Assembly (NCBI RefSeq): GCF_004362805.1
Contig: NZ_SNYF01000005.1
Location: 1,078,797-1,142,796 of the forward strand
DNA length: 64,000 nucleotides
Origin: Algoriphagus boseongensis
GTDB lineage: Bacteria; Bacteroidota; Bacteroidia; Cytophagales; Cyclobacteriaceae
Direction: 5' to 3'
Numbering within the stretch: position 1 is the stretch's first letter; every line of letters starts with the position of its first letter. Shown piece by piece: positions 1 to 9,021 of this stretch. The translations under genes and the position numbers were made by a program. The notes beneath the pieces were generated by a model, which saw only the letters and a list, made by a program, of their open reading frames with translations, was not told the DNA's origin and ran no database searches.

Positions 1-1509
1 GCTCCACTTTTGGAAAGAGCTTTGAGAAAGCCTTTAGTCACTTTGGGCATTGCAGGATTAATATTTGTAGCCTCTTTGAGCCTATTTCCAATAATTGGTT
101 TCAGCCTTTTCCCTTCTTCAGAAAAGCCTCAATTCTTAATTAATATCACTACCCCACTTCAATCGAGTATCCGGAACACCGATCAAATTACCCGAGAAGT
201 AGAAAATGAGCTTATCCAAATTCCGGAACTGGTAAACTTTGCATCCAATGTCGGAAAGGGTAATCCCAGGATTTATTACAATGAAATCCCCGAAAATGAG
301 CGTACGGACTATGCCCAGATATTTGTTCAATTGAACCCAGAAACAGCTCCTCCAAGGAAATTGGAAATAATCGAAGAATTGAAAAGTAGATTTTCAACCT
401 ATTCTGGAGCGAGGATTGAAGTTAAAAACTTTGAACAAGGTCCACCGATGACAGCTCCCGTTGAGGTCAGACTGTATGGAGAAAACTTGGATACTTTGAG
501 GTCATTGGCCTTCAAAGTCGAAAAATTGCTCCAAGAAACACCGGGCACGATCTATATCAACAACCCGGTAACCAACTTGAAAACAGACATTCGGGTAACA
601 ATCCAAAAGGAAAAAGCCAGACAGTTGGGAATCAATATTTCTGAAATTGACCGCACAGTTCGATTGTCATTGGCAGGTTTGAATCTGGGCCAATTTACAG
701 ATGAGGAAGGTTTTGAAAGATCTATTCTGGTAACCTCCCCAAAAGAGGATCAGGCTTCATTGGAAAATCTAAATGGAGTTTATATCTACAATCAAGCTGG
801 ATCGTCCGTTCCTTTAAATCAAGTTGCAGACTTTAAGTTGGAGAGCAGCACCTTGACGATTGACCATTACAATAAAGTCAGAGCAGTTTCGGTCTCTTCT
901 TTCGTGGATCAAAACTTTCTCAACGACCGGGTAATCAAGGATGTAATCCAAAAAATGGATCAAATCCAATTTCCCGAAGGCTATTCCTATAAAATGGGTG
1001 GGGAATACGAAACTCGTGAAGAATCCTTTGCCGGATTTAATAGCGTGATCATTGTTACGGTCTTCCTCTTCATCGCAGTTTTAATTTTGCTATTCAGAAC
1101 CTTCAAAAGCACCATCATTGTTCTTTCCGTTATTCCCCTAGGAATGGTAGGAGCTTTAATCGGACTTTGGATCACTGGGAACTCTTTATCCTTTGTAGCG
1201 ATTGTAGGTCTTATTGCGTTAGCAGGAATTGAGGTAAAGACCTCCATTTTGCTGGTTGATTTTACCAATCAATTAAGAAAAGAAGGAAAACCTTTGGACT
1301 TAGCAATCCGTGAAGCAGGAGAGATTCGTTTTTTACCGATAGTGCTGACTACCATCACTGCCATCGGAGGATTAATCCCAATTGCTTTGAGTACCAATCC
1401 GCTGATTTCTCCTCTGGCTATTGTTTTAATCGGAGGATTGGTCAGCTCAACTTTGCTTTCAAGAATTGTCACTCCGGTGATGTATAAACTAGTACCGCCT
1501 AAAATTTGA
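1..1509 (+). CDS. RND efflux transporter, C-terminal half (5' truncated by window)
   Basis: The reading frame is open from base 1, so the gene begins outside the window. The visible part, about 502 codons, is the second half of an AcrB/HAE-type inner-membrane proton-driven exporter, whose full length is usually about 1000-1050 residues. It opens with the TM7 helix, continues with a periplasmic porter loop, and ends with five hydrophobic helices. The TM10-like segment GIEVKTSILLVDF keeps the conserved Lys of the family's GLxxKNAILIVEF motif. The proton-relay Asp pair of TM4 would lie upstream and cannot be checked. An internal TTG at 10 is not a plausible start. The adaptor and outer-membrane partner genes are not next to the visible end. 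The substrate is unknown. Confidence 0.93.
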   Translation, partial: APLLERALRKPLVTLGIAGLIFVASLSLFPIIGFSLFPSSEKPQFLINITTPLQSSIRNTDQITREVENELIQIPELVNFASNVGKGNPRIYYNEIPENERTDYAQIFVQLNPETAPPRKLEIIEELKSRFSTYSGARIEVKNFEQGPPMTAPVEVRLYGENLDTLRSLAFKVEKLLQETPGTIYINNPVTNLKTDIRVTIQKEKARQLGINISEIDRTVRLSLAGLNLGQFTDEEGFERSILVTSPKEDQASLENLNGVYIYNQAGSSVPLNQVADFKLESSTLTIDHYNKVRAVSVSSFVDQNFLNDRVIKDVIQKMDQIQFPEGYSYKMGGEYETREESFAGFNSVIIVTVFLFIAVLILLFRTFKSTIIVLSVIPLGMVGALIGLWITGNSLSFVAIVGLIALAGIEVKTSILLVDFTNQLRKEGKPLDLAIREAGEIRFLPIVLTTITAIGGLIPIALSTNPLISPLAIVLIGGLVSSTLLSRIVTPVMYKLVPPKI

Positions 1510-1513
1510 AAAC

Positions 1514-1762
1514 ATGAACCAACATTTCTCTCAACTCAAGAAGGCTGTAGAAGTATTCCATTCTTATGGAATATCCCTAGTAGGCCCACGCAAAAATGAT
1601 CACTTTATCAAGCAATTAAATATGGATCCTGTATTCGTGAAGGGATTGATATTTGAGCTGGAATACAACCTCCAAGTAGTCTTACAAGATGAACTGTTAG
1701 GAAACGCTTGTACTCCAAAAGAGGTGATCAAGCTTCTCCTGAATATTCCACAGGACAATTAA
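1514..1762 (+). CDS. Small acyl-carrier-protein-like protein lacking the Ser attachment site
   Basis: An 82-residue cytosolic protein starting 4 bases after the RND stop and followed at once by a terminator, so it is co-transcribed with the pump. The second half has the helix pattern of acyl carrier proteins: LNMDPVFVKGLIFELEYN resembles the ACP segment LGxDSLxxVELxxxLEExF. It is followed by an acidic helix and a C-terminal TPKEVIKLLLN helix. The phosphopantetheine serine of the DSL motif is replaced (D-P-V), so it should not carry a prosthetic group. This is a fold-level resemblance judged by eye. The function is unknown, and a structural or regulatory role is only inference. Confidence 0.6.
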   Translation: MNQHFSQLKKAVEVFHSYGISLVGPRKNDHFIKQLNMDPVFVKGLIFELEYNLQVVLQDELLGNACTPKEVIKLLLNIPQDN

Positions 1763-1787
1763 AAACAGGCTTAGGCCTGTTTTTTTT
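1763..1787 (+). terminator. Rho-independent terminator after the RND operon
   Basis: AAACAGGC, loop TTAG, GCCTGTTT, then a T run. It starts directly after the stop codon of the 82-residue protein. Confidence 0.85.
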
Positions 1788-1863
1788 GCTCTTTAGTGAA
1801 AAAAATAGAAGCTGAAAAAATAATTGGGCTCTTCACTCGTCATAATTGGGAAATAATTACCCA

Positions 1864-2532
1864 ATGAAACTTCGATTACTGAGCACCCTTTTTTTACTGC
1901 CACTACTCTCCTATTCCCAAAACTGGAAAGAGTCAGATTATCAAAAATTCAATGCTTCTTCTTTCTTAAGTCTTCCAGCTTTAACCCAAGCTTTAGATTT
2001 CAATAAACTTGACTACCCCTTGCTACAAGCGGCAATTTTTTATCTGACCAATCTGGAGCGGGAAAAATATCAATTAAAGCCATTTCAGTTTTCTCCTGAA
2101 GTAGAAAAAACAGCCTCTGGACATGCTCAGGACATGGTGAATTACAATTTCTATTCCCATACCAGTCCTATTCGATTCAGAAGAACGCTCAGGGATAGAC
2201 TCAATTGCTCGGGATTAAATCCAAAATACATCGGAGAAAATATCTGTAGCACTTTTGGTCTTCAATATGAAGAAGGCAAGAAAGTTGGAAAACCTGCTAA
2301 GCCAGGTGAATTCTACTACCTCAATGCTTCAAATCCCTCTAAAATCCCTCCACATACTTACCTTTCCTTTGCCAAGTCGGTTGTTAATCTCTGGATGAAA
2401 TCTCCGGGGCATAGGCAAAATATTCTAAACCCTGCATTTACACATTTGGGATGTGGTGCATTCGTTTATTTTGAAAAGTCCTTCTACGGTATGCCATATT
2501 TTATGGCCGTGCAGAATTTTATAGCTCGCTGA
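1864..2532 (+). CDS. Secreted CAP-domain (SCP/PR1-like) protein
   Basis: A 222-residue exported protein. The ATG at 1864 is preferred over an in-frame TTG at 1846 because it places a clean signal peptide (MKLRLLSTLFLLPLLSYSQ) at the N terminus. The rest is a CAP domain: NxERxKYQLKPF near the N-terminal helix, HAQDM and YSHTSP (metal/active-site type His residues), then WMKSPGHRQNILNPAFTHLGCG, the classic CAP signature. A 35-residue insertion rich in Lys, Pro and Gly sits in the middle. Bacterial CAP proteins are extracellular, with roles ranging from cell-wall to lipid binding, and none can be assigned here. ATTGGG (1845-1850) and CCCAAT (1860-1865) could pair across the start codon. Confidence 0.88.
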   Translation: MKLRLLSTLFLLPLLSYSQNWKESDYQKFNASSFLSLPALTQALDFNKLDYPLLQAAIFYLTNLEREKYQLKPFQFSPEVEKTASGHAQDMVNYNFYSHTSPIRFRRTLRDRLNCSGLNPKYIGENICSTFGLQYEEGKKVGKPAKPGEFYYLNASNPSKIPPHTYLSFAKSVVNLWMKSPGHRQNILNPAFTHLGCGAFVYFEKSFYGMPYFMAVQNFIAR

Positions 2533-2627
2533 TAGATTTTTCTGTAAAACAAAATTCAAATAGATAAATAGGACATTTGATTCCTCCTGAAATTTTGATT
2601 TTTCCTTCATTTTGAAGAAATCGCAGG

Positions 2628-3527
2628 GTGTCAATTTCAGAACTGGATTCAGTCAGCCTCAACTTTTCCCAAAAGGATTTACTTCTCCTAAATCTTGCCC
2701 TAGCCCTGATCATGTATGGAGTAGCTTTGGATTTGAGTTGGAAGGATTTCAAATACCTGATGCTCAATCCCAAAGGATTTATTCTAGGAATTGTTTCTCA
2801 ATTTTTGATCCTACCTTTTCTAACCTTTCTCCTCGTCCTTGCAATAAAGCCACCACCTAGCGTAGCCTTGGGAATGTTTTTGGTTGCTGCATGTCCAGGC
2901 GGAAATGTTTCAAACTTTCTAAGTTCCTTGGCAAAAGGGAACACAGCACTTTCAGTATCGCTTACAGCCTTCTCCACTGGGTTTTCAGTGGTTTTGACTC
3001 CTTTAAATTTTGCTCTTTGGGCTGGTTTTTACCCGCCATCTTCATCCTTGCTTCAAGAGATCAGTCTGGATATTTCTGAAGTTTTTATGACTGTGGGATT
3101 GATATTAGGAATCCCTTTGATTCTCGGAATTCTTACCAGTCAATTTTTTCCCAAATTCGGGAAGCTAGCGTCTACTATCCTCAGACCCACCAGCATCCTG
3201 ATTTTTGCCGCATTTGTGGTACTTGCCTTTCTTGGGAACTTTGATCTTTTCATCCAATACATTGGCCTTATTTTTCTTTGGGTTTTAGGGCATAATTTAA
3301 TTGCATTGGGCGCAGGGTTTTTCACGGCTAAATTGGGAAAACTGCCCCTCCCTGATGTAAAAACCTTGACTATCGAAACAGGAATCCAAAATTCAGGTTT
3401 GGGGCTGGTTTTGATTTTCACTTACTTTGAAGGCCTTGGTGGTATGGCCATCATTGCTGCCTGGTGGGGAATCTGGCATCTGATTTCCGGCATGACAGTG
3501 GCCCTTCTCTGGAAAAATAAAACATGA
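2628..3527 (+). CDS. Bile acid:sodium symporter (BASS) family transporter
   Basis: A 299-residue integral membrane protein with 9-10 hydrophobic helices. The start is GTG at 2628. An in-frame stop at 2613-2615 leaves no ATG upstream and the first helix begins soon after. Family features are the N-terminal LALALIMYGVALDLSWKDF, the ACPGGNVSNFLSSLAKGNTALS motif (the sodium/substrate crossover region) and the C-terminal GIQNSGLGLVL crossover. Bacterial members import organic anions with sodium and the substrate here is unknown. Its stop overlaps the next start (ATGA at 3524-3527), implying translational coupling to the acyltransferase gene. Confidence 0.92.
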   Translation: MSISELDSVSLNFSQKDLLLLNLALALIMYGVALDLSWKDFKYLMLNPKGFILGIVSQFLILPFLTFLLVLAIKPPPSVALGMFLVAACPGGNVSNFLSSLAKGNTALSVSLTAFSTGFSVVLTPLNFALWAGFYPPSSSLLQEISLDISEVFMTVGLILGIPLILGILTSQFFPKFGKLASTILRPTSILIFAAFVVLAFLGNFDLFIQYIGLIFLWVLGHNLIALGAGFFTAKLGKLPLPDVKTLTIETGIQNSGLGLVLIFTYFEGLGGMAIIAAWWGIWHLISGMTVALLWKNKT

Positions 3528-4525
3528 AAAACCTAGCAAACGCTATTTTAAGAATTTTAGTAAAAATTGCGCTTCACGGATATTTTCGAAAAATAATGGT
3601 CCTTGGCAAAGAAAATATCCCAAAAGGATATCCCATCATTTTGGTAGCTAACCATCAAAACGCATTAATCGATCCCCTTCTATTGGCCACTCATACCAGA
3701 TTAAACCCCTGGTTTCTCACGCGCGCTTCGGTTTTTAAAAATCCCTGGGTAGCCAAGATTCTTAATTTTATCCGAATGCTCCCTGTTTTTAGGGTTAGAG
3801 ACGGCTTTTCTACCATTCAGCAAAACCAGCAAATTTTTGATAAGACTTACGACATTTTAGCCCAAAATGGGACGGTGATCATATTCGCCGAAGGAAGTCA
3901 TAGCCTTAGGAGGAATTTACGGCCCTTGAGTAAAGGATTTACCCGTATGGCTTTTGGCTTGATGGAAAAATACCCAGGAAAAATTCCCATGGTTTTGCCT
4001 GTGGGGATTGACTTTAGCGCACACAAACGATCAGGAAGTCAAGTGAAAATCACATTTGGCGAACCAATTTTGGTAGATATGCCTGCCTCAAAATCAGGTA
4101 TTCTCACCAAAACCCTGGAGAGTAGACTGAAAAACCTTATCGTAAATATTCCTGATGAAGGATATGATGAAAAGCTGGAAAGCCTTATTGAGAATCAGAT
4201 TGACTTAACGAGCAAAACCAGTGTCGAAAGCTTTTTGAGTTCGGGTCAAATTTTAGAGACTTATATCGATCCCTCAGGATTGAAAAACAAAGTCATGAAG
4301 ATTTTCCACTTCCCTCTTTATTTCATTTGGCTTTGGATCAGTCCAAGAATTGAAGACCGAGTTTTCGATTCTACTTTCAAATTCTTAATCGGCTTTTTCC
4401 TTGCACCATTGTGGTACCTTTTCATAGTCCTCCTCGCTCTTAATTCTTCTTTTGGATCATGGGCTTTGACCTGGTTGATTATGGCTTGGATCAGTGTTTT
4501 ATGGAATAAAAATCCTCAAGAATAA
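3524..4525 (+). CDS. 1-acyl-sn-glycerol-3-phosphate acyltransferase family (PlsC-like)
   Basis: A 333-residue membrane-associated acyltransferase. The catalytic NHx4D motif is NHQNALID at about residues 43-50. The glycerophosphate-binding block FAEGSHSLRR is at about 121-130, followed by VLPVGIDF. A C-terminal extension of about 80 residues carries two to three hydrophobic helices, longer than a minimal PlsC, as in the Bacteroidota PlsC-like branch. Known members transfer an acyl chain to lysophosphatidate or related lysolipids at the inner membrane. It overlaps the BASS transporter gene by 4 bases, so the two are probably expressed together, though the functional link is unclear. Confidence 0.88.
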   Translation: MKNLANAILRILVKIALHGYFRKIMVLGKENIPKGYPIILVANHQNALIDPLLLATHTRLNPWFLTRASVFKNPWVAKILNFIRMLPVFRVRDGFSTIQQNQQIFDKTYDILAQNGTVIIFAEGSHSLRRNLRPLSKGFTRMAFGLMEKYPGKIPMVLPVGIDFSAHKRSGSQVKITFGEPILVDMPASKSGILTKTLESRLKNLIVNIPDEGYDEKLESLIENQIDLTSKTSVESFLSSGQILETYIDPSGLKNKVMKIFHFPLYFIWLWISPRIEDRVFDSTFKFLIGFFLAPLWYLFIVLLALNSSFGSWALTWLIMAWISVLWNKNPQE

Positions 4526-4562
4526 GTCTGACAAAAACCAAATAATATTTGGTAGAGTTTTA

Positions 4563-4570
4563 TACCTTTG
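4563..4570 (+). promoter_or_regulatory. Bacteroidota -7 promoter box (TAnnTTTG) upstream of hpd
   Basis: TACCTTTG is an exact match to the Bacteroidota -7 consensus and lies about 32 bases before the hpd start. A convincing TTG -33 element at the usual distance is not seen. Confidence 0.5.
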
Positions 4571-4601
4571 AGGAAGATTATAAACCCAAAACACTACAGT
4601 C

Positions 4602-5696
4602 ATGAGCGAGGATTTCCTTCCCATTAATGGCACCGACCATATCGAGCTATATGTCGGCAACGCCAAGCAAAGTGCACTTTTTTATCAATATGCTTTTGGT
4701 TTCGAATTGATCGCCTATTCCGGGCCAGAAACAGGTGTAAAAGACCGAGCTTCCTATGTTTTGAAGCAGGATAAAATCCGATTGGTATTGACTTCTCCCC
4801 TGACCTCAGATCATCCTATAGCCCATCATATTCAGAAGCATGGGGATGGAGTAAAAGTATTAGCCCTTTGGGTAGATGATGCTGAAAAATCATGGAGAGA
4901 AACGACCTCTAGAGGAGCTGAATCAGCAGGAGAACCTAAGGTCTATTCAGACGAATTTGGAGAGGTGAAAATGGCCTCCATAAAAACCTACGGTGAGACA
5001 ATCCATACTTTTGTAGAAAGGAAAAACTATTCAGGCGTATTTCTTCCAGGGTTTAAGGAAAGAAAAAGTACCTACCGGTCTCAATCCATTGGTTTAAAAT
5101 ACATTGACCATTGCGTAGGAAACGTAGGACTGGGAGAAATGAACAAATGGGTAGAATTCTATGAGAACGTAATGGGATTCAAGCTTTTGATCACATTCGA
5201 TGATCAAGACATCTCTACTGAGTATTCTGCTTTGATGTCAAAGGTGGTTTCTAATGGAAACGGATACATTAAGTTTCCAATCAACGAGCCTGCAGAAGGA
5301 AAGAAAAAATCCCAGATTGAAGAATACCTTGATTTTTATGGTGGGGCCGGAGTTCAGCATATGGCTATTGCTACGGATGACATCATTCACACGGTAAGCG
5401 AATTGAGAAAGCGCGGTGTTGAATTCCTTGTTGTTCCTTCCACATATTATGATGATCTCTTGGATCGTGTTGGTCAAATAGATGAAGATTTACAGCCTTT
5501 GAAAGATTTGAATATCCTGGTAGATCGGGATGATGAAGGATATCTATTGCAAATTTTCACTAAGCCGGTTCAGGACAGACCAACCCTCTTTTTCGAGATT
5601 ATCCAAAGAAAAGGAGCCACTTCCTTCGGAAAAGGAAATTTCAAAGCTCTTTTCGAAGCAATTGAACGAGAGCAAGAACTTCGGGGAAATCTTTAA
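4602..5696 (+). CDS. hpd: 4-hydroxyphenylpyruvate dioxygenase
   Basis: A 364-residue cytosolic iron dioxygenase that converts 4-hydroxyphenylpyruvate to homogentisate in tyrosine breakdown. Two vicinal-oxygen-chelate halves are visible: GTDHIELYVGNAKQ at the start, then the catalytic half. The iron ligands can be read as His170 (YIDHCVG), His253 (GVQHMAIATDDI) and Glu332 (FFEIIQRKG). The C terminus GKGNFKALFEAIEREQ is typical, and the length matches the family. It is transcribed alone, between its own promoter-like box and a strong terminator. Homogentisate dioxygenase is not adjacent. Confidence 0.97.
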   Translation: MSEDFLPINGTDHIELYVGNAKQSALFYQYAFGFELIAYSGPETGVKDRASYVLKQDKIRLVLTSPLTSDHPIAHHIQKHGDGVKVLALWVDDAEKSWRETTSRGAESAGEPKVYSDEFGEVKMASIKTYGETIHTFVERKNYSGVFLPGFKERKSTYRSQSIGLKYIDHCVGNVGLGEMNKWVEFYENVMGFKLLITFDDQDISTEYSALMSKVVSNGNGYIKFPINEPAEGKKKSQIEEYLDFYGGAGVQHMAIATDDIIHTVSELRKRGVEFLVVPSTYYDDLLDRVGQIDEDLQPLKDLNILVDRDDEGYLLQIFTKPVQDRPTLFFEIIQRKGATSFGKGNFKALFEAIEREQELRGNL

Positions 5697-5716
5697 GTTA
5701 CTTCCTAGTCAAAAAT

Positions 5717-5748
5717 AGCCGGACAGAAATTCTGATCCGGCTTTTTTG
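5717..5748 (+). terminator. Terminator after hpd
   Basis: Stem AGCCGGACAGA ... TCTGATCCGGCT (the right arm has one bulged base) followed by TTTTT. Confidence 0.85.
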
Positions 5749-5792
5749 TTTTCAGACCCTAGAATTCCATAAATTCAAAAAATCTTGTTGCT

Positions 5793-6368
5793 ATGAAAGT
5801 TCTACTTACCCTATTCACCCAAACTGTAAAAGGAGGAGTATTTTTCCTTTTGCCCTTAGTCTTGATTTTAGTCTTATTAAAAAAAGCCGTTGAAATCATT
5901 ATGCCTTTGTCTCATTGGGTGAATGAGATTATTCCTTTTGAATTACCTTTTTCAGCATTCACCCTGAGTATAATCCTACTGGTCTTTTTGTGTTTTATAG
6001 CTGGTTGGTTAGCTAAAAAGGGGATTGGAAAAAAAATGATTCTTTGGCTGGAAGACAATCTTTTAACCCTCTTTCCTGGCTATCAGTTGATGAAATCCAC
6101 TTACGCAGCAAAAGTTGGTGTAGGAATGGATCATGAATTTCCTGTCGTTCTGGTTCCAATTGATGGCTGGATGTTTGGCTTTTTGGTTGAAGAAATCAAT
6201 GAAAAAGAGGTCTTGATTTTTGTTCCTTCTGCTCCAAGTCCTTGGGAAGGGAATCTGGTAATTTTTGAAAAAAATAACATCAAACCTTCCAGGCTTAAGC
6301 CAAGCGATGTAGTTACCATTTTGAAAAGATTGGGAGTCGATAGCAAGTCTATGATTGAAAAAGCATAA
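5793..6368 (+). CDS. DUF502 family membrane protein
   Basis: A 191-residue protein with two N-terminal transmembrane helices (about residues 10-30 and 52-72) and a soluble C-terminal beta-rich domain. The conserved DUF502 blocks are the GGVFFLLP entry to helix 1, a PGYQLMKSTYAAKVG-type linker after helix 2, a VLVPIDGWMFGFLVEE strand pair and VFVPSAPSPWEGN. The family is widespread in bacteria and plants and has no settled biochemical role. It is a single-gene unit, ending in a terminator shared with the convergent GH2 gene. Confidence 0.85.
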   Translation: MKVLLTLFTQTVKGGVFFLLPLVLILVLLKKAVEIIMPLSHWVNEIIPFELPFSAFTLSIILLVFLCFIAGWLAKKGIGKKMILWLEDNLLTLFPGYQLMKSTYAAKVGVGMDHEFPVVLVPIDGWMFGFLVEEINEKEVLIFVPSAPSPWEGNLVIFEKNNIKPSRLKPSDVVTILKRLGVDSKSMIEKA

Positions 6369-6401
6369 AAAAGCCCTCAATTTTTCTTTTTGAGGGCTTT
6401 T
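6369..6401. terminator. Bidirectional terminator between DUF502 gene and GH2 operon
   Basis: Perfect 12-bp stem AAAAGCCCTCAA / TTGAGGGCTTTT with a short loop. Flanking A and T runs let it work on both strands. Confidence 0.88.
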
Positions 6402-6416
6402 GAAAATTTCTAAAGC

Positions 6417-8231
6417 TTATTTGTACAGCTTGCTGTGCATTTTTTTCAGTTCTTCTAGCGGAATTTTTATCACTTGTCGGTCATAGGTCATCAATCCGTT
6501 GGTTTCAATTTCTACATCCGTGGTTTGAGTATAGATCGCAGCAGCCAAACCTCTAGGAATGTATTTACTCAAATCTTCCAAAAGAATAGAATATCGAGCT
6601 TTCAATTCATCAGCAGTAGAAAAACTTTGATAGCCCCAATTGTCTTTTTGCTGCCAAGTATGGCCTTCAAGGGGAAGTCCCAAGCCTCCATATTCCCCCA
6701 AAACCAAAATTGATTTTTCGCCGAAGATTTTTGGATCTGGCATTACTGGATCCGGATAATTATGCAAATCCAAAATATCACCCACTACCTTGGTTCCTTC
6801 CATTTCGAAATTTCCACCGGAAGCTGAATTTATCAGACGACTTGGATCGAGCTCGCGGGTCATATTCACGATTTCTGTGGTTTTAAACTGTCCCCAGGCC
6901 TCGTTAAATGGAACCCAAACCACAATAGACGGAAAGAATTTGAATTCCTTGATTATTTCAGCCCATTCTGTTTTAAAGATTGACTCAGATTCAGGAGTTC
7001 GGATTTTCTCTACATTTTCCCGAATCACCCCTGGTCTAACTTCCCAGCGATTCCCCATATCCCCACTCGGCATATCCTGCCAAACCAAAATTCCCAACCT
7101 GTCCGCATGGTAATACCATCGAGCTGGTTCTACTTTCACATGCTTTCTAATCATGTTAAAACCCATTTCCTTGGTCTTTTCTATATCGAAAAGAAGCGCT
7201 TTATCCGTCGGAGCAGTATACAATCCATCTGGCCACCAGCCTTGATCCAAAGGTCCATATTGGAAAAGTGGCTTTCCGTTAAGAAAAATCCGCTGAAAAC
7301 CGTCATCAGTTTTTCCCATCCTCACATCTCGATAGGCTGCATAAGATTTCACTTCTTCGATCTGCTTCTTTCCTTCCCAAAGTCGGATAGAAATTTCATA
7401 TAAGTGCGGATTCTCGGGAGACCAAGGCTTTGGATTATTCAATTTAACAGGAAGTGGGGAATTGACTTTTCCCTTATAAGAGCCTACCAAAGTAGCTCCA
7501 TCCTTCACTAGTACTTCTACTTCCTGAGATGCACTCGACTTGGATATTTCAGGGTAAAAAACTTGGACTCCATTTTCCCAGTCGGTAATTGAATAACTGG
7601 ATAAAATATGGCTTTCCGGAACTGTTTCCAGCCAAACTGTTTGCCAGATGCCAGTGACTGGAGTATACCAAATTCCTCTTGGCTCTTTTACTTGCTTCCC
7701 TCTAGGCTGAGGACCAGAATCACTTGGATCCCACACTCTGACTCTGATTTTTTGGGTTTTGGTTTTTTCAAGCTGGTCAGTGATATCAAACGAAAAAGCA
7801 TCAAAACCTCCTTGATGTTTTCCGACTGAAACTCCATTTACCCAGACTTCTGTTTCCCAGTCAGAAGCTCCAAAATGAAGTAAAACCCGCTTATTTTTTC
7901 TATCCAAATTGAGATCAAAAGACTTCTCATACCAAAGTTCATTCTCAGGTCCAACAGTTTGCTGTACCCCTGACAGATAAGATTCGACTGGAAAAGGAAC
8001 AGTTATTTTTCCTGCGAAACCGGTTTCTGGCAAGCTGCCTTTCGGCAAAATTGCATAATCCCATTGTCCATTTAAGTTTTGCCAATTTGCCCTGATAAGC
8101 TGAGGTCTAGGATATTCTTGCAAGGGTGAATCAGAATCAACTAAATCTGTCCACGGGGTCTTTAATCTGGCTGTTTGTCCTAATGCAAACTGGCTTACCA
8201 AGAGTATTGAAGCCAATAAAAATTTCTTCAT
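6417..8231 (-). CDS. Exported glycoside hydrolase family 2 enzyme
   Basis: A 604-residue protein with an N-terminal signal peptide (MKKFLLASILLVSQFALGQ). It has the GH2 layout: jelly-roll sugar-binding domain (NLNGQWDYAI, FDLNLDRK, ETEVWVNGVSVGKHQGG), Ig-like linker domain, then a TIM barrel. The acid/base Glu is in VPFNEAWGQ near residue 442 and the nucleophile Glu in VLGEYGGLG near 512. Related enzymes are beta-galactosidases, beta-glucuronidases or beta-mannosidases, and specificity cannot be read here. At about 600 residues it lacks the extra C-terminal domains of LacZ. It lies downstream of the 254-residue exported protein (25-base gap) and is probably the second gene of that operon. Confidence 0.92.
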   Translation of the reverse strand: MKKFLLASILLVSQFALGQTARLKTPWTDLVDSDSPLQEYPRPQLIRANWQNLNGQWDYAILPKGSLPETGFAGKITVPFPVESYLSGVQQTVGPENELWYEKSFDLNLDRKNKRVLLHFGASDWETEVWVNGVSVGKHQGGFDAFSFDITDQLEKTKTQKIRVRVWDPSDSGPQPRGKQVKEPRGIWYTPVTGIWQTVWLETVPESHILSSYSITDWENGVQVFYPEISKSSASQEVEVLVKDGATLVGSYKGKVNSPLPVKLNNPKPWSPENPHLYEISIRLWEGKKQIEEVKSYAAYRDVRMGKTDDGFQRIFLNGKPLFQYGPLDQGWWPDGLYTAPTDKALLFDIEKTKEMGFNMIRKHVKVEPARWYYHADRLGILVWQDMPSGDMGNRWEVRPGVIRENVEKIRTPESESIFKTEWAEIIKEFKFFPSIVVWVPFNEAWGQFKTTEIVNMTRELDPSRLINSASGGNFEMEGTKVVGDILDLHNYPDPVMPDPKIFGEKSILVLGEYGGLGLPLEGHTWQQKDNWGYQSFSTADELKARYSILLEDLSKYIPRGLAAAIYTQTTDVEIETNGLMTYDRQVIKIPLEELKKMHSKLYK

Positions 8232-8256
8232 AATGAAATAATTTGAAAGTTATAAC

Positions 8257-9021
8257 TCAATGAAAATCAAACCATAAAATCATCTTATTCAAATCAGTAC
8301 TAACAGCTCTAGCTGGAGCTTGAGCACCTGGGTTGGGACCAGGTGAATTGCTTTCCGCTGGGTTTAATTCAACGCTTGGAAAGGAAATTACCAAGTCTGA
8401 GTGACTAGAATTGGCTGTTGCAAAATGTGTATTTAAAGCCAAGCCGCTTAATTCTGATCGGATTAAAAGTTTTACATAATCGAATTCAAACCATGCGGTG
8501 GTAAAAGAATTGAATCCTGAATTTTGCTCCGGCTTTCCTATTTCCTGATTGTTTACTGCAATTTTCTTCAACTCTTCTTCAGGGAAATCAAATCCCAAAC
8601 CCAACTGATCTAAGGGTCTTCCATTGGTATTAGCTGAAGTAGCTTCCATTTTCAGTCTTCCATCCGGGAGAACAAGCCAAGTCAATAAAGCTGGCCAGGG
8701 CTTGTAAGTTGATTGGATTTGGATGGACCCATCCTTCAATCTCTTCCAAGTCACTTGATGAAAATCTGAATGGATCCCTTCAATCTTTTGATTTTGGGAA
8801 AAAGGCAATACGTGCATTCCAACTTTCACCTTATCCAAGGTCCCTTGGGCTTTACCAAAAACATATAGCTTTTCCCCTACTCTCACTTGAAGATCCACAG
8901 TAGATTCTCTAACTGTCGGATTATTCTCAAGAGGTTGATTGTAAGGATTTTCTTTAATAAGGTCTTCTGGAAAAACACTGATAAACAAAAACGCTATCCA
9001 GGTAAGAGGGAATAATTTCAT
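8257..9021 (-). CDS. Exported protein of unknown function, first gene of the GH2 operon
   Basis: 254 residues, with a hydrophobic N terminus (MKLFPLTWIAFLFISVFPED) suggesting export. The body is beta-strand-rich with many Trp and aromatic residues (FHQVTWKRL, YKPWPALLTW, TTAWFEFDYVKLL), as in carbohydrate-binding or mutarotase-like sandwiches. I do not recognise a family. A Pro/Ser/Ala-rich stretch of about 25 residues precedes the C-terminal LNKMILWFDFH. Only 25 bases separate it from the GH2 gene, so a role in the same glycan use is likely by context only. Confidence 0.7.
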   Translation of the reverse strand: MKLFPLTWIAFLFISVFPEDLIKENPYNQPLENNPTVRESTVDLQVRVGEKLYVFGKAQGTLDKVKVGMHVLPFSQNQKIEGIHSDFHQVTWKRLKDGSIQIQSTYKPWPALLTWLVLPDGRLKMEATSANTNGRPLDQLGLGFDFPEEELKKIAVNNQEIGKPEQNSGFNSFTTAWFEFDYVKLLIRSELSGLALNTHFATANSSHSDLVISFPSVELNPAESNSPGPNPGAQAPARAVSTDLNKMILWFDFH

